NCBI RefSeq assembly: GCF_900184965.1
Contig: NZ_FXYA01000185.1
Span: 121,949-185,948, forward strand
Direction: 5' to 3'
DNA: 64,000 nt
Source: Akkermansia muciniphila
GTDB lineage: Bacteria > Verrucomicrobiota > Verrucomicrobiia > Verrucomicrobiales > Akkermansiaceae
Under the pieces are notes generated by a model. It worked only from the letters and a program-made list of their open reading frames with translations, was not told the DNA's origin and searched no databases. The translations under genes and the position numbers were made by a program. Numbering within the stretch: position 1 is the stretch's first letter; each line of letters opens with the position of its first letter. Below are positions 18,698 to 27,622 of this stretch, piece by piece.

Positions 18698-19845
18698 GAT
18701 GGAATGGAGGGGGGCAGGAGCCTGATGGTGCGTTCCACGCGCGGCAGGAAGACCGTGATGGTGGTTCCCTGACCCGGCTGGCTGGCCAGGGTGATGGAGC
18801 CGCCGTGTTCTTTCACGATGCGGCGAACGATAAGCAGCCCCAGTCCGGAGCCGGTGGATTTGGTGGTCAGGAAAGGTTCATAAATACTGCCCATGACCTC
18901 CGGTGAAATGCCGCAGCCGGTATCCGCCACAGTGACGAATACGCTGTCATCCGTATAACCGCTTTTGAGCAGAATAGTGCCTCCCTCCGGAGGAATGGCC
19001 TGGTAGGCATTCTTGATCAGGTTGTAAAAGACCTGTTTGATCTGGACGGGGTCCAGGCTGAGGATGGGAAGACTGGGCTGGAGGTCCGTGTTGATCTGGA
19101 TGCCGCGCTGCTGGATTTCCGGTTCCAGCAGTTTCAGCACTTCCATGAGGATGGTTTCAATATTGTAGGGTTCCCGGATGGGCCTGGTGGGGCGAATGGC
19201 CTGGAGGAATTGCTTCAGGATAACGTCCAGCCGCGTGGTTTCGCTCTCCGCTGTTTTCAGCAGTTCCTCCATATCCGTCCGGTATTTTGGAGGCAGCTGC
19301 TTTGCCTTTCTGGCCAGGAGTTGGAGATGGAGGCCTATGGAATTGAGGGGGTTGCCTATTTCATGAGCCACTCCTGCGGCCAGTAGCGTTAAGGCATTAA
19401 GTCGTTCTGCCTCAATGTTTTCCGCGTTTTTCTTCTGCCGGGGTGTTTCATCCCGTATCAGGACCAGGTGGCCCTGGTTTTTGCCGCCGATAGGGGAAAT
19501 GAAGATGTTCAGGAATCTGTGCTCCGGGTAAAAGATTTCCGTGTCCCGGGAGACGGCGGTCCGGCTCTGCTGGATAGTGTCCCATGTACAGTCCCTGCCC
19601 AGGAAAATACAGAAGTCATCCGGAGTGATCTGCCCGCGTTCCTTGTCAAAGAGTTTGAGGGCAGCCTGGTTGACGAACAGAATTTTCCCCTTGTTATCCA
19701 GCAGGATCAGGCCTTCCTGAATGGCTTCAAATACCTGCTGGAAAAAACCCTGCTGTTCCGCCAGCTTGACAAAAAAGCGCTGGAGGTCTTCCTCCTTGAT
19801 GTGGTCAATGCGGCCGATCAGCTTGTCAATGGTGTCTTTTTTCAT
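18694..19845 (-). CDS. Soluble PAS-domain sensor histidine kinase, NtrB type
   Basis: This 383-residue kinase has a helical N-terminus, a PAS domain (about 35-135, QVFEAIQEGLILLDNKGKIL), and a HisKA domain with phospho-acceptor His161 in GVAHEIGNPLNSI. The ATPase domain follows, with N-box NLIKNAYQAI, DTGCGIS and GSGLGLLIVRRIV. No membrane segment is seen, so it reads a cytoplasmic signal. The frame is open 34 codons further upstream, but the ATG before KKDTIDKL fits the promoter found upstream. It is paired with the NtrC-like regulator. Confidence 0.94.
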   Translation of the reverse strand: MKKDTIDKLIGRIDHIKEEDLQRFFVKLAEQQGFFQQVFEAIQEGLILLDNKGKILFVNQAALKLFDKERGQITPDDFCIFLGRDCTWDTIQQSRTAVSRDTEIFYPEHRFLNIFISPIGGKNQGHLVLIRDETPRQKKNAENIEAERLNALTLLAAGVAHEIGNPLNSIGLHLQLLARKAKQLPPKYRTDMEELLKTAESETTRLDVILKQFLQAIRPTRPIREPYNIETILMEVLKLLEPEIQQRGIQINTDLQPSLPILSLDPVQIKQVFYNLIKNAYQAIPPEGGTILLKSGYTDDSVFVTVADTGCGISPEVMGSIYEPFLTTKSTGSGLGLLIVRRIVKEHGGSITLASQPGQGTTITVFLPRVERTIRLLPPSIPS

Positions 19846-19879
19846 GGCGGCGGTTCCGTTGCCGTGCGGCTCGCTCTTA

Positions 19880-19921
19880 TATATAAAGAGCGGCATGTCA
19901 CAAATCAAGCTGATGTGACAT
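19880..19921 (-). promoter_or_regulatory. Promoter of the two-component operon overlapped by an inverted repeat
   Basis: Read on the minus strand, a TTGATT -35 (19903-19908) and a TATATA -10 (19880-19885) are separated by 17 bp. They would start transcription about 25 bases before the kinase ATG. Around the -35, ATGTCACA (19895-19902) and TGTGACAT (19914-19921) form a perfect 8-bp inverted repeat with an 11-bp spacer. A dimeric regulator bound there would cover the -35 box. The region lies between the kinase gene and the divergent thioesterase gene, so both could be affected. Confidence 0.55.
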
Positions 19922-19976
19922 ATTGTCGCGCATTTGCGGCTGGACATGATTCCGGGGGAGAGGGCAGGATGACGGC

Positions 19977-20408
19977 ATGCCTGAAGATTTTCCCTGCATT
20001 CCCTTTGTCAGAACGCGCCAGGTAGCTTTTCATGATACGGATGCTTCCGGGGTGGCCCATTTCTCCCGTCTGCTTTGTTTGGTGGAGGAAGTGGAGCACG
20101 AGTACCTGCGTTCCCGGGGAGTGGAGATTTTTTCCCCAGACTGCGGCTGGCCCCGCGTGCATGTGGAGGCGGATTACTCCAGCTCCGCGGGGCTGGGAGA
20201 TTGGCTGAGCATTGAATTAAGTCTGGGAACGGTGGGAACCAGTTCTCTGGAATGGAAATTTGCCGTGTTTCATTCCGGGCGTCCGGTGATGAGGGGAAGA
20301 TATGTGGTCGTTCGTTTGGGGAGGGGCGGCAAACCTCAGGCAATTTCGGAATCGGAGAGGGAATGCCTGATTTCAGGCTTTTCAAAAGGAGGAGATGCCT
20401 GTAAATAA
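19977..20408 (+). CDS. Hotdog-fold acyl-CoA thioesterase (YbgC/FadM type)
   Basis: This 143-residue protein has the 4HBT signature FHDTDASGVAHFSRLL near residue 18, in which the Asp before the Ala/Gly is the usual catalytic residue. The long helix LVEEVEHEYLRSRG follows. Such enzymes hydrolyse acyl-CoA thioesters. The precise substrate is unknown. The gene is divergent from the kinase operon and lies 5 bp upstream of gpmI, so the two are probably co-transcribed. Confidence 0.85.
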   Translation: MPEDFPCIPFVRTRQVAFHDTDASGVAHFSRLLCLVEEVEHEYLRSRGVEIFSPDCGWPRVHVEADYSSSAGLGDWLSIELSLGTVGTSSLEWKFAVFHSGRPVMRGRYVVVRLGRGGKPQAISESERECLISGFSKGGDACK

Positions 20409-20413
20409 AGCCC

Positions 20414-21958
20414 ATGTCTTCTAAAAAGCCTGTCGTTCTTGTTATTCGCGACGGCTGGGGCCGCAATCCGTTGGGGCCTGATGTCGCGAAAGAGTACGGT
20501 GACGCCACTGTTCTGGCTGATACCCCCTTCACTGATTACCTCCTTGCCAACTATCCCCATAGCCTGCTGGGCGCTTCCGGGGAGGATGTGGGCCTTCCGG
20601 ACGGTCAGATGGGCAATTCCGAGGTAGGGCATTTGAACCTGGGCGCGGGCCGCGTTGTCTTTCAGGATCTCTGCCGGGTGGACAATGCCATCAAAGATGG
20701 TTCCATGGGGGAAAACGCCGTGCTGAAGACCGCTTTTTCCCAGGCCGCTTCTTCCCGCCTGCACCTGCTCGGCCTGGTGAGCGACGGCGGCGTGCACAGC
20801 CATATCAACCATTTGATCGGCATCGTCAAATATGCTTATGAAGCGGGTGTCCGCGATATCTGCATCCATGCCATTACGGATGGCCGCGATTGTTCGCCGA
20901 CCAGCGGAGCCGGTTTTGTCCGCCAGCTGGAGGAAGCCGTCAGGCCGTACGGCGCCAAAATTGCCACGGTTGTCGGCCGTTTCTATGCGATGGATCGGGA
21001 CAAACGCTGGGACCGCAATAAGCTGGCATGGGATGCCATCGTGCTGGGCCGCGGCGAACAGTGCTCCTGCTCCCCTGCCGAATATGTGGAGCAGTGTTAT
21101 GCGAAGGGTGAGACGGATGAGTTCCTGAAGCCCGGCATTTTTGCCTATGGCAACGAACAGCGCGTACGGAATAACGACGTGGTGTTCTTCTTCAATTTCC
21201 GTGCGGACCGCGCCCGGCAGATGAGCGACGCTTTCCTTTATCCCGAATTTGACGGCTTTGACCGTGAAGTGACGCCTAAAGTGCACTATGTGACGTTAAC
21301 GGAATATGATGCCAAGTATCCCTCTCCCATTGTTTTTGAACAGGAACAGTTGAACAATATTTTCGGGCAGATTGTGTCGGAAGCCGGGAAAACCCAGCTC
21401 CGCATAGCGGAAACGGAAAAGTACGCCCACGTTACTTTCTTCTTTAACGGGGGTGTGGAGACCCAGTTCCCCGGAGAAGACCGCATTCTTGTTCCTTCCC
21501 CCCGGGAAGTGGCCACTTATGACCTGAAGCCCCAGATGAGCGCGGCGGAAGTGGCGGATAAGTTTGTGGACGCTGTGGACAAGTACGATGTGGTCATCAT
21601 GAATTTCGCCAATGGGGACATGGTGGGCCATACCGGATTTGTGGAAGCCGGCATTGCCGCCTGCGAAGCGGTGGACAGCGCCTTGGAAAAGTGCGTGAAG
21701 AAGGTGTTGGAACTTGGCGGCAAGCTGCTTATTACGGCGGATCACGGCAATGCCGAACATATGCGCAATGAGGATGGGTCCCCGAATACAGCCCACACGA
21801 CCAACCTTGTGGACCTTATTTATGTGGCGGCCGACAAGGATCAGGTAACCCTTTCCAATGGCATTCTGGCGGATGTCGCTCCCACGCTGCTGAGCCTGAT
21901 GGGGTTGAAACAACCTGCTGAAATGTCCGGGCATTCCCTGGTAACTCCCGGGAAATAA
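20414..21958 (+). CDS. gpmI: Cofactor-independent phosphoglycerate mutase
   Basis: This 514-residue enzyme interconverts 3- and 2-phosphoglycerate through a phosphoserine intermediate using two metal ions. The DGWG metal motif lies at about 13, with nucleophile Ser69 in GNSEVGHLNLGAGR. GDMVGHTG and ITADHGNAE near the C-terminus supply further metal ligands. The length is usual for the family. It follows the thioesterase gene by 5 bp and is closed by a clear intrinsic terminator. Confidence 0.96.
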   Translation: MSSKKPVVLVIRDGWGRNPLGPDVAKEYGDATVLADTPFTDYLLANYPHSLLGASGEDVGLPDGQMGNSEVGHLNLGAGRVVFQDLCRVDNAIKDGSMGENAVLKTAFSQAASSRLHLLGLVSDGGVHSHINHLIGIVKYAYEAGVRDICIHAITDGRDCSPTSGAGFVRQLEEAVRPYGAKIATVVGRFYAMDRDKRWDRNKLAWDAIVLGRGEQCSCSPAEYVEQCYAKGETDEFLKPGIFAYGNEQRVRNNDVVFFFNFRADRARQMSDAFLYPEFDGFDREVTPKVHYVTLTEYDAKYPSPIVFEQEQLNNIFGQIVSEAGKTQLRIAETEKYAHVTFFFNGGVETQFPGEDRILVPSPREVATYDLKPQMSAAEVADKFVDAVDKYDVVIMNFANGDMVGHTGFVEAGIAACEAVDSALEKCVKKVLELGGKLLITADHGNAEHMRNEDGSPNTAHTTNLVDLIYVAADKDQVTLSNGILADVAPTLLSLMGLKQPAEMSGHSLVTPGK

Positions 21959-21981
21959 CGGCCTGCTGAGTTCATTGATGG

Positions 21982-22018
21982 AATCCGTTTCTGGATGCGT
22001 TCCGGAAACGGATTTTTT
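21982..22018 (+). terminator. Intrinsic terminator after gpmI
   Basis: AATCCGTTTC (21982-21991) pairs perfectly with GAAACGGATT (22005-22014), and a run of T follows at once. Confidence 0.9.
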
Positions 22019-22356
22019 ATGTCATATTTTCCGGACAGGGCAAAATGGGACAGCTGGCGGATGCGCAATGAATAGCCCGGCTGCCGTTTTTGATGAAAAA
22101 AACTTTTTCGCGAATTCTGATGACAGGCGTGTTTTGTTCGTGTCTCTCCGGCGCTTCAGGCATTTTTTTGCGGTAAGGGGCCGGACATGAAGAAATAGTT
22201 TTTCTGCCTGCGGGGAAATTTTTCTGTTTTATTCTTCATCTGTGGAGAAACTGCCGGACGGGGAGGAAAAAGGATCCCGGGAATCCGAAATGGAGTTTTG
22301 GAAGGTGCGGGGAAAATGGCACGGATAAAATATTTAGGAAAAGATGAATAAAAGAC
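22019..22356. other. Gap between gpmI and the rpsL promoter, no gene seen
   Basis: This spacer is AT-richer than its surroundings, with several A and T runs. The open frames in it are short and have no recognisable product or start context. I see no RNA gene. Confidence 0.6.
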
Positions 22357-22384
22357 TTGTCATGATATAAAATCACGTTATATT
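22357..22384 (+). promoter_or_regulatory. Promoter of the ribosomal-protein operon
   Basis: TTGTCA (22357-22362) and TATATT (22379-22384) are separated by 16 bp. Transcription would start near 22391, giving a leader of about 140 bases before rpsL. GTGCC-GAAA-GGCAC (22399-22412) forms a tetraloop hairpin close to the 5' end of that leader. Confidence 0.6.
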
Positions 22385-22532
22385 GGCCGTCCCCAAACGT
22401 GCCGAAAGGCACAAGAAATACGTTTTCTATCGGGTTTGCCTCCGGAAAAAAGGCGCGCTTCCTGCTTATAAAAAGGAATGTTCGCCTTGAATATCGGATC
22501 AGACCGACGAACCACAACCAAAGCAGGAAAAC

Positions 22533-22916
22533 ATGCCGACCATTAATCAGCTCGTCCGCAAGGGACGTATTACTCCGGAAGAGAAGTCCAAATCACGTGC
22601 TCTTCATAGCTGTCCGCAACGCCGCGGTGTTTGTCTCCAGGTGATGACCCGTACGCCCAAAAAGCCGAACTCGGCTCTCCGTAAAGTGGCTAAAGTCCGT
22701 CTTACCAATGGTGAAGAAGTGATCGCCTACATTGGCGGCGAAGGTCATAACCTTCAGGAACACTCCATCGTGCTTGTTCGCGGCGGTCGTGTGAAGGACT
22801 TGCCGGGTGTTCGCTACCATATCGTCCGCGGCGCTCTTGACTGCCTCGGTGTTGACAAGCGCCGTCAGGGCCGCTCCAAGTATGGCGCCAAGCGTCCGAA
22901 GGCTGCTGCCAAGTAA
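22533..22916 (+). CDS. rpsL: 30S ribosomal protein S12
   Basis: This 127-residue protein of the decoding centre matches S12 over its length. It has [12 protein letters not shown], the conserved [18 protein letters not shown] and [16 protein letters not shown] around the streptomycin-sensitive loops, and a Lys-rich tail. A purine stretch (CAGGAAAAC) precedes the ATG. It heads the rpsL-rpsG-fusA-S10 series and follows a structured leader of about 140 bases. Confidence 0.99.
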   Translation: MPTINQLVRKGRITPEEKSKSRALHSCPQRRGVCLQVMTRTPKKPNSALRKVAKVRLTNGEEVIAYIGGEGHNLQEHSIVLVRGGRVKDLPGVRYHIVRGALDCLGVDKRRQGRSKYGAKRPKAAAK

Positions 22917-22942
22917 ACCAAACATCTTACCTACTATATATT

Positions 22943-23416
22943 ATGGCTCGCCGTAAACGCGTTTATAGAAAAATCGAACGTCGTGACCCCCGTTACGACA
23001 GCGCTCTTGTTGGCAAACTGATCAGCAAGGTTATGCTGGATGGCAAGCGCTCCCTTGCGGAACGCATTGTTTATGCCGCTATTGACATGGCTAACGAAGG
23101 CACGGACAGCATTGATCCTCTGGAAGTGATCACTCGCGCCATTGAAAATGCCAAGCCCCGTGTGGAAGTGAAGAGCCGCCGCGTCGGTGGCGCTACTTAC
23201 CAGGTGCCGCTTGAAGTGGATCCGGCCCGTTCCGAATCCCTGGCTATGCGCTGGATTGTGAACTATGCCCGCAACCGCAAAGGGGTGCCGATGCACAAGG
23301 CTCTCGCCAACGAAATCAAGGAAGCCGCCAACAATCAGGGTTCTTCCGTTCGCAAGCGCGACGACGTTCATAAAATGGCTCAGGCCAACCGCGCCTTTGC
23401 TCATTTCCGCTGGTAA
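22943..23416 (+). CDS. rpsG: 30S ribosomal protein S7
   Basis: This 157-residue primary 16S-rRNA-binding protein organises the 30S head. The start MARRKRVYRK, RIVYAAID, PRVEVKSRRVGGATYQVP and the C-terminal MAQANRAFAHFRW are all typical. The 26-base spacer after rpsL (ACCTACTATATATT before the ATG) lacks a Shine-Dalgarno sequence. Confidence 0.99.
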   Translation: MARRKRVYRKIERRDPRYDSALVGKLISKVMLDGKRSLAERIVYAAIDMANEGTDSIDPLEVITRAIENAKPRVEVKSRRVGGATYQVPLEVDPARSESLAMRWIVNYARNRKGVPMHKALANEIKEAANNQGSSVRKRDDVHKMAQANRAFAHFRW

Positions 23417-23479
23417 TTTCTTCCGCGACTGTCAGCCGAATCATTCACTTTCGATCACTACAGATACTTTCCAGACACT

Positions 23480-25627
23480 ATGTCCGATCACGTAAATAAT
23501 CCCAATCGCAAGGCTCCCCTTGAGCGTTACCGCAATATCGGTATTTCCGCTCACATTGACGCCGGCAAAACCACGTTGTCCGAGCGTATTCTTTTCTACA
23601 CCGGCATGATTCACAAGATTGGTGAAACCCACGACGGTTCCACCACGACCGACTGGATGGAGCAGGAACGCGAACGCGGTATCACCATTACCTCCGCTGC
23701 TGTCACCACCAACTGGAAGCAGGTGAAGAATGAAGGTATCAGCAAAGTGTTCGAAGGCGAAAATTTCCAGCTGAACATTATCGACACTCCCGGACACGTT
23801 GACTTCACCGCTGAAGTGGAACGTTCCCTTCGCGTGCTTGACGGTGCCATCGTGGTGTTCTGCGGCGTGGCCGGCGTTCAGCCTCAGACGGAAACCGTGT
23901 GGCGTCAGGCCACCAAGTACAGCGTGCCCCGCATGTGCTTCGTCAACAAGATGGACCGTACCGGCGCCAACTTCAACAATGTGCTGGACGATATCCACAA
24001 CAAGCTGGGCGCGAATGCCGCTGCCATTCTGATCCCCATCGGCGCTGAAGACCAGCTCCGCGGCCAGATCGACGTGGTGAACCAGAAGGCCGTCATTTAC
24101 GCCGACAACGACCGCCTGGGCTCCACCTACACGATTGAGGATATTCCCGACGAACTCAAGGAAGAAGCCGAACTGGCCTACCATGAACTCGTGAGCCGTG
24201 TGGCCGACGTGGACGATGAGCTTGCTGAAAAGGTGCTCATGGAAGAACCCTTCACTCCCAAAGAGCTCAAGGAAGCTATCCGCCGCGCCACCATCGCCAA
24301 CAAATTTGTGCCCGTTGCCGGTGGCTCCGCTTTCAAAAACAAAGGCGTCCAGTTCCTGCTTGACGCTGTGGTGGATTACCTTCCCTCTCCGGTAGAAACC
24401 GTTCCCGCCCATGCGGAAAGCACGCTGGATCCGGAAAAGACCTTCGAAATCACCGCTACGGACGACGCCAAGCCCATGGTGCTGGCGTTCAAGCTCTGGG
24501 CTGACAAATTCGTCGGCAAGCTGGTGTTCATCCGCGTGTACTCCGGTGTTCTCAAGAAGGGTGACACTGTGTACAATCCCCGCACCCGCAAGACGGAACG
24601 CGTGGGCCGCATTATCCAGATTCAGGCTGACCAGCATACGGATATTGATGCCGTGTACTCCGGTGACATTGCCGCCATCGTGGGGCTGCGCAACGTGACC
24701 ACGGGCGACACCATCACCAGCCCGGACAATGATATCTGCCTGGAACCCCCCACTTTCCCGGAAACCGTTATTTCCATGGCGGTAGAACCCAAGACCAAGG
24801 CTGACCAGGAAAAAATGTCCAATGCTCTGGGCCGTCTGTCTGAAGAAGACCCGACTTTCCGGGTGAAGACTGATGAAGAAACCGGCCAGACCCTGATTTC
24901 CGGCATGGGTGAGCTTCACCTGGAAATCATTATTGACCGCCTGATGCGCGAATTCAAGGTGGAAGCCGACATCGGCAAGCCCCAGATTGCCTATCGCGAA
25001 ACCATTACTGCCCCTGCCCATGGCGACGGCAAGCTGGTCAAGCAGTCCGGCGGCCGCGGCCAGTACGGCCACGTGGTCATCGATGTGAAGCCGAACGAAC
25101 GCGGCAAGGGACTTACCATTGAAAACAAGATCGTAGGCGGCGCCATTCCCAAGGAATACATGAACGCCGTTTATGCCGGCCTTAATGAAGCCATGACCAC
25201 GGGCGTCGTCGCCGGTTATCCGGTGGTGGACGTGCACGTTGAAGTGGTGGACGGTTCCTACCACGAAGTGGACTCCAATGAAAACGCTTTCAAGATGGCT
25301 GCCATCTTCGCCATGAAGGACGCTTTCAAGAAAGCCAAGCCGATCATGCTGGAACCCATCATGTCCGTTGAAGCTTCCACCCCGACCGATTACCAGGGCG
25401 ACATCATGGGCGACCTGAACCGCCGCCGCGGCCAGATCAGCAACATGGAAAACAAGGCCAATGCCTGCATTTTGAAGGCTATGGTCCCCTTGTCCGAAAT
25501 GTTCGGTTATTCCACCGCCATCCGAACCCTTTCCAGTGGCCGCGCTTCCTATTCCATGGAGCCCTCCCACTTTGAACAGGTGCCCCAGAACCTCGTTGAC
25601 CAGATTGTCAGCGAGAAGGCTAAATAA
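23480..25627 (+). CDS. fusA: Translation elongation factor G
   Basis: This 715-residue GTPase drives ribosomal translocation. The P-loop AHIDAGKT is at about 22, with the switch motifs RGITI and DTPGHVDF, and NKMDRTGANF. Domains II-V follow, including GMGELHLEI and RGQYGHVVI. It is standard length. No tuf gene follows it; the next gene is rpsJ after 37 bp. The bases before the ATG (CTTTCCAGACACT) have no Shine-Dalgarno sequence. Confidence 0.99.
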   Translation: MSDHVNNPNRKAPLERYRNIGISAHIDAGKTTLSERILFYTGMIHKIGETHDGSTTTDWMEQERERGITITSAAVTTNWKQVKNEGISKVFEGENFQLNIIDTPGHVDFTAEVERSLRVLDGAIVVFCGVAGVQPQTETVWRQATKYSVPRMCFVNKMDRTGANFNNVLDDIHNKLGANAAAILIPIGAEDQLRGQIDVVNQKAVIYADNDRLGSTYTIEDIPDELKEEAELAYHELVSRVADVDDELAEKVLMEEPFTPKELKEAIRRATIANKFVPVAGGSAFKNKGVQFLLDAVVDYLPSPVETVPAHAESTLDPEKTFEITATDDAKPMVLAFKLWADKFVGKLVFIRVYSGVLKKGDTVYNPRTRKTERVGRIIQIQADQHTDIDAVYSGDIAAIVGLRNVTTGDTITSPDNDICLEPPTFPETVISMAVEPKTKADQEKMSNALGRLSEEDPTFRVKTDEETGQTLISGMGELHLEIIIDRLMREFKVEADIGKPQIAYRETITAPAHGDGKLVKQSGGRGQYGHVVIDVKPNERGKGLTIENKIVGGAIPKEYMNAVYAGLNEAMTTGVVAGYPVVDVHVEVVDGSYHEVDSNENAFKMAAIFAMKDAFKKAKPIMLEPIMSVEASTPTDYQGDIMGDLNRRRGQISNMENKANACILKAMVPLSEMFGYSTAIRTLSSGRASYSMEPSHFEQVPQNLVDQIVSEKAK

Positions 25628-25664
25628 ACAAACCTTTGAAGTATAACCAATAGACCGCACGTCC

Positions 25665-25973
25665 ATGCAAAGTCCAAAAATCCGCATTCGACTCCGCGCA
25701 TTTGACTACCGCGCTATCGACCGCTCCTCCCAGGAGATCGTTGAAACCGCCAAGCGCACCGGAGCCAAAGTTCACGGCCCGATTCCGTTGCCGACCCGCA
25801 TTGAAAAGTTTTCTGTGAACCGCTCCGTTCACGTCAACAAAAAATCGGCCGAACAGTTTGAAATCCGCACCCACAAGCGTCTGCTCGACATCGTCGATCC
25901 GACCGCGCGCACGATTGATGAGCTCAAGAAGCTTAATCTTCCGGCTGGGGTGGACATCACGATCCGCATCTAG
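25665..25973 (+). CDS. rpsJ: 30S ribosomal protein S10
   Basis: This 102-residue protein matches S10 (also NusE, a transcription antitermination factor). It has [15 protein letters not shown] near the start, [19 protein letters not shown], and the typical ending [21 protein letters not shown]. It starts the S10-type gene series. Confidence 0.99.
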   Translation: MQSPKIRIRLRAFDYRAIDRSSQEIVETAKRTGAKVHGPIPLPTRIEKFSVNRSVHVNKKSAEQFEIRTHKRLLDIVDPTARTIDELKKLNLPAGVDITIRI

Positions 25974-26018
25974 TTTGGCACCCGGATAAGTAATTAAAAA
26001 ACAGAAAGACACACTACA

Positions 26019-26654
26019 ATGGCTCTAGGACTTATCGGAAAAAAGGTCGGCATGACCCGTCTGTTTGACCAGGAATCCGGCGCTATGGTGCCCGTGACCG
26101 TCATTGACGTCAAAGGCAACACCTTCGCTCAAATTAAAACGGAAGAGAAGGACGGCTACAATGCTATCCAGGTCGCCTTTGATGCGCAGAAGGAAAGCCG
26201 CGTGGCCAAGCCTCAGGCCGGCCACTTCAAGAAACTGGGCATCCAGCCTACCAAACTTCTCAAGGAATTCCGCGTAGAAGCATCCGAACTGCCTGCTGAA
26301 GGTTCTGAAGATCCCGGCGTGGATCTCTTTTCCGCCGGACAGTGGGTTGATGTGATCGGCACTTCCAAAGGCAAGGGGTTCCAGGGCGCGATGCGCCGCC
26401 ACAACTTCCACGGTTCTCCCGCCGCCCACGGTTCCATGATGCACCGCCGTACCGGCGGCGTAGGCGGCTGTTCCACACCCGGCCGCGTCTGGAAGAACCA
26501 GAAGATGCCCGGACAGATGGGCAATGCCAAGCGCACGGTGCAGAACCTGAAGGTCGTCGCCGTTCGTCCGGAAGATAATGTCATTCTTATCTCCGGCGCT
26601 GTGCCCGGCGCGCGCGGTTCCTACCTCGTGATTCGCCCCGCCAAGAAGAAGTAA
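26019..26654 (+). CDS. rplC: 50S ribosomal protein L3
   Basis: This 211-residue protein matches L3, an early 23S-rRNA binder near the peptidyl-transferase centre. GLIGKKVGMTRLFD opens the protein. The long internal loop GKGKGFQGAMRRHNF and RRTGGVGGCSTPGRVWKNQKM reach the catalytic centre in known structures. Confidence 0.99.
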   Translation: MALGLIGKKVGMTRLFDQESGAMVPVTVIDVKGNTFAQIKTEEKDGYNAIQVAFDAQKESRVAKPQAGHFKKLGIQPTKLLKEFRVEASELPAEGSEDPGVDLFSAGQWVDVIGTSKGKGFQGAMRRHNFHGSPAAHGSMMHRRTGGVGGCSTPGRVWKNQKMPGQMGNAKRTVQNLKVVAVRPEDNVILISGAVPGARGSYLVIRPAKKK

Positions 26655-26695
26655 GGCTTTAGTTAACCTCACATTGATTATAGGAAAACCTATCT

Positions 26696-27304
26696 ATGTC
26701 CGCAAATACCTTTACATTAGAAGCCGCCGCCGCCGCCAACATCCAGGTTGTAGGCAGTGACAAGGGCTCCCAGGCTGTGCATGACCTGATCGTGGCTTAC
26801 CAGGCGAACCGCCGCACCGGTTCCGCCAATTCCAAGACCCGCGCAGAAGTCAGCGGCAATAACAAGAAGATCTTCCGTCAGAAGGGCACCGGTAATGCCC
26901 GTCACGGCGATAAGCGCGCTCCCATCTTTGTGGGCGGCGGCGTGGTCTTCGGTCCCCGTCCCTGCGACTACAGCAAGAAGGTGAACAAGAGCACCCGACG
27001 CCTGGCTCTGCGCCGCGTTCTGGGTGACCTGATTGCCGCTTCCAAGGTCAGCACCGTTTCCGAATTCTCCGTGGCTGACGGCAAGACCAAATCTTTCATC
27101 AAAGCCGTCAAAGACCTGACGGACGCCAAGAAGGTGCTCATCGTGGCAGCTTCCTTTGACGAAACCACTTACCGTGCCGCCCGCAACGTTCAGGAAGTCC
27201 TCCTGATGACCGCCGCGGAAGTGAACATTGAACAGCTCATGAATGCTGATGCAGTGATTCTCGTTGACAACGCTTTAGAAACCCTCGCCAGCCGTACTGC
27301 TTAA
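26696..27304 (+). CDS. rplD: 50S ribosomal protein L4
   Basis: This 202-residue L4 lines the exit tunnel. The family segments NSKTRAEVSGNNKKIFRQKG, TGNARHGDKRAPIFVGGG and VFGPRP are present. L4 is the autoregulator of the S10 operon in E. coli. Whether it regulates here cannot be told. Confidence 0.98.
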   Translation: MSANTFTLEAAAAANIQVVGSDKGSQAVHDLIVAYQANRRTGSANSKTRAEVSGNNKKIFRQKGTGNARHGDKRAPIFVGGGVVFGPRPCDYSKKVNKSTRRLALRRVLGDLIAASKVSTVSEFSVADGKTKSFIKAVKDLTDAKKVLIVAASFDETTYRAARNVQEVLLMTAAEVNIEQLMNADAVILVDNALETLASRTA

Positions 27305-27310
27305 GAAGCC

Positions 27311-27595
27311 ATGAAAGACATTTACCAAGTCATCAAGAAGGTGCGCATCAGCGAAAAGGCCACCATGCTCCAGGAAACTACCGGCGAGCTGGTCTTTGAA
27401 GTTGATCGTGACGCCAACAAAATCGAAATCAAAAAGGCTGTCGAAGTCGCTTTCGGCAAGAAGGTCGCATCCGTGCGTACCGCCAACTATGACGGCAAAC
27501 TCAAGCGCCAGCGTCGCTCTGATGCAGGTCGCACCGCTCATTGGAAAAAGGCTTATGTCAAGCTTGCCAACGGTGAAACCCTTGATCTCGTTTAA
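27311..27595 (+). CDS. rplW: 50S ribosomal protein L23
   Basis: This 94-residue L23 sits at the tunnel exit, where trigger factor and SRP dock. The opening KDIYQVIKKVRISEKA and the FEVDRDANKIEIKKAVE segment fit the family. It begins 6 bp after rplD. Confidence 0.98.
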   Translation: MKDIYQVIKKVRISEKATMLQETTGELVFEVDRDANKIEIKKAVEVAFGKKVASVRTANYDGKLKRQRRSDAGRTAHWKKAYVKLANGETLDLV

Positions 27596-27622
27596 CGCCC
27601 CCTACTAGGAAGGAAAGCTATC

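Noticed and set aside
23441..25687. 748-codon minus-strand frame opposite fusA
   Set aside because: It is the exact antisense of EF-G, whose codon bias leaves the opposite strand open. No family features.
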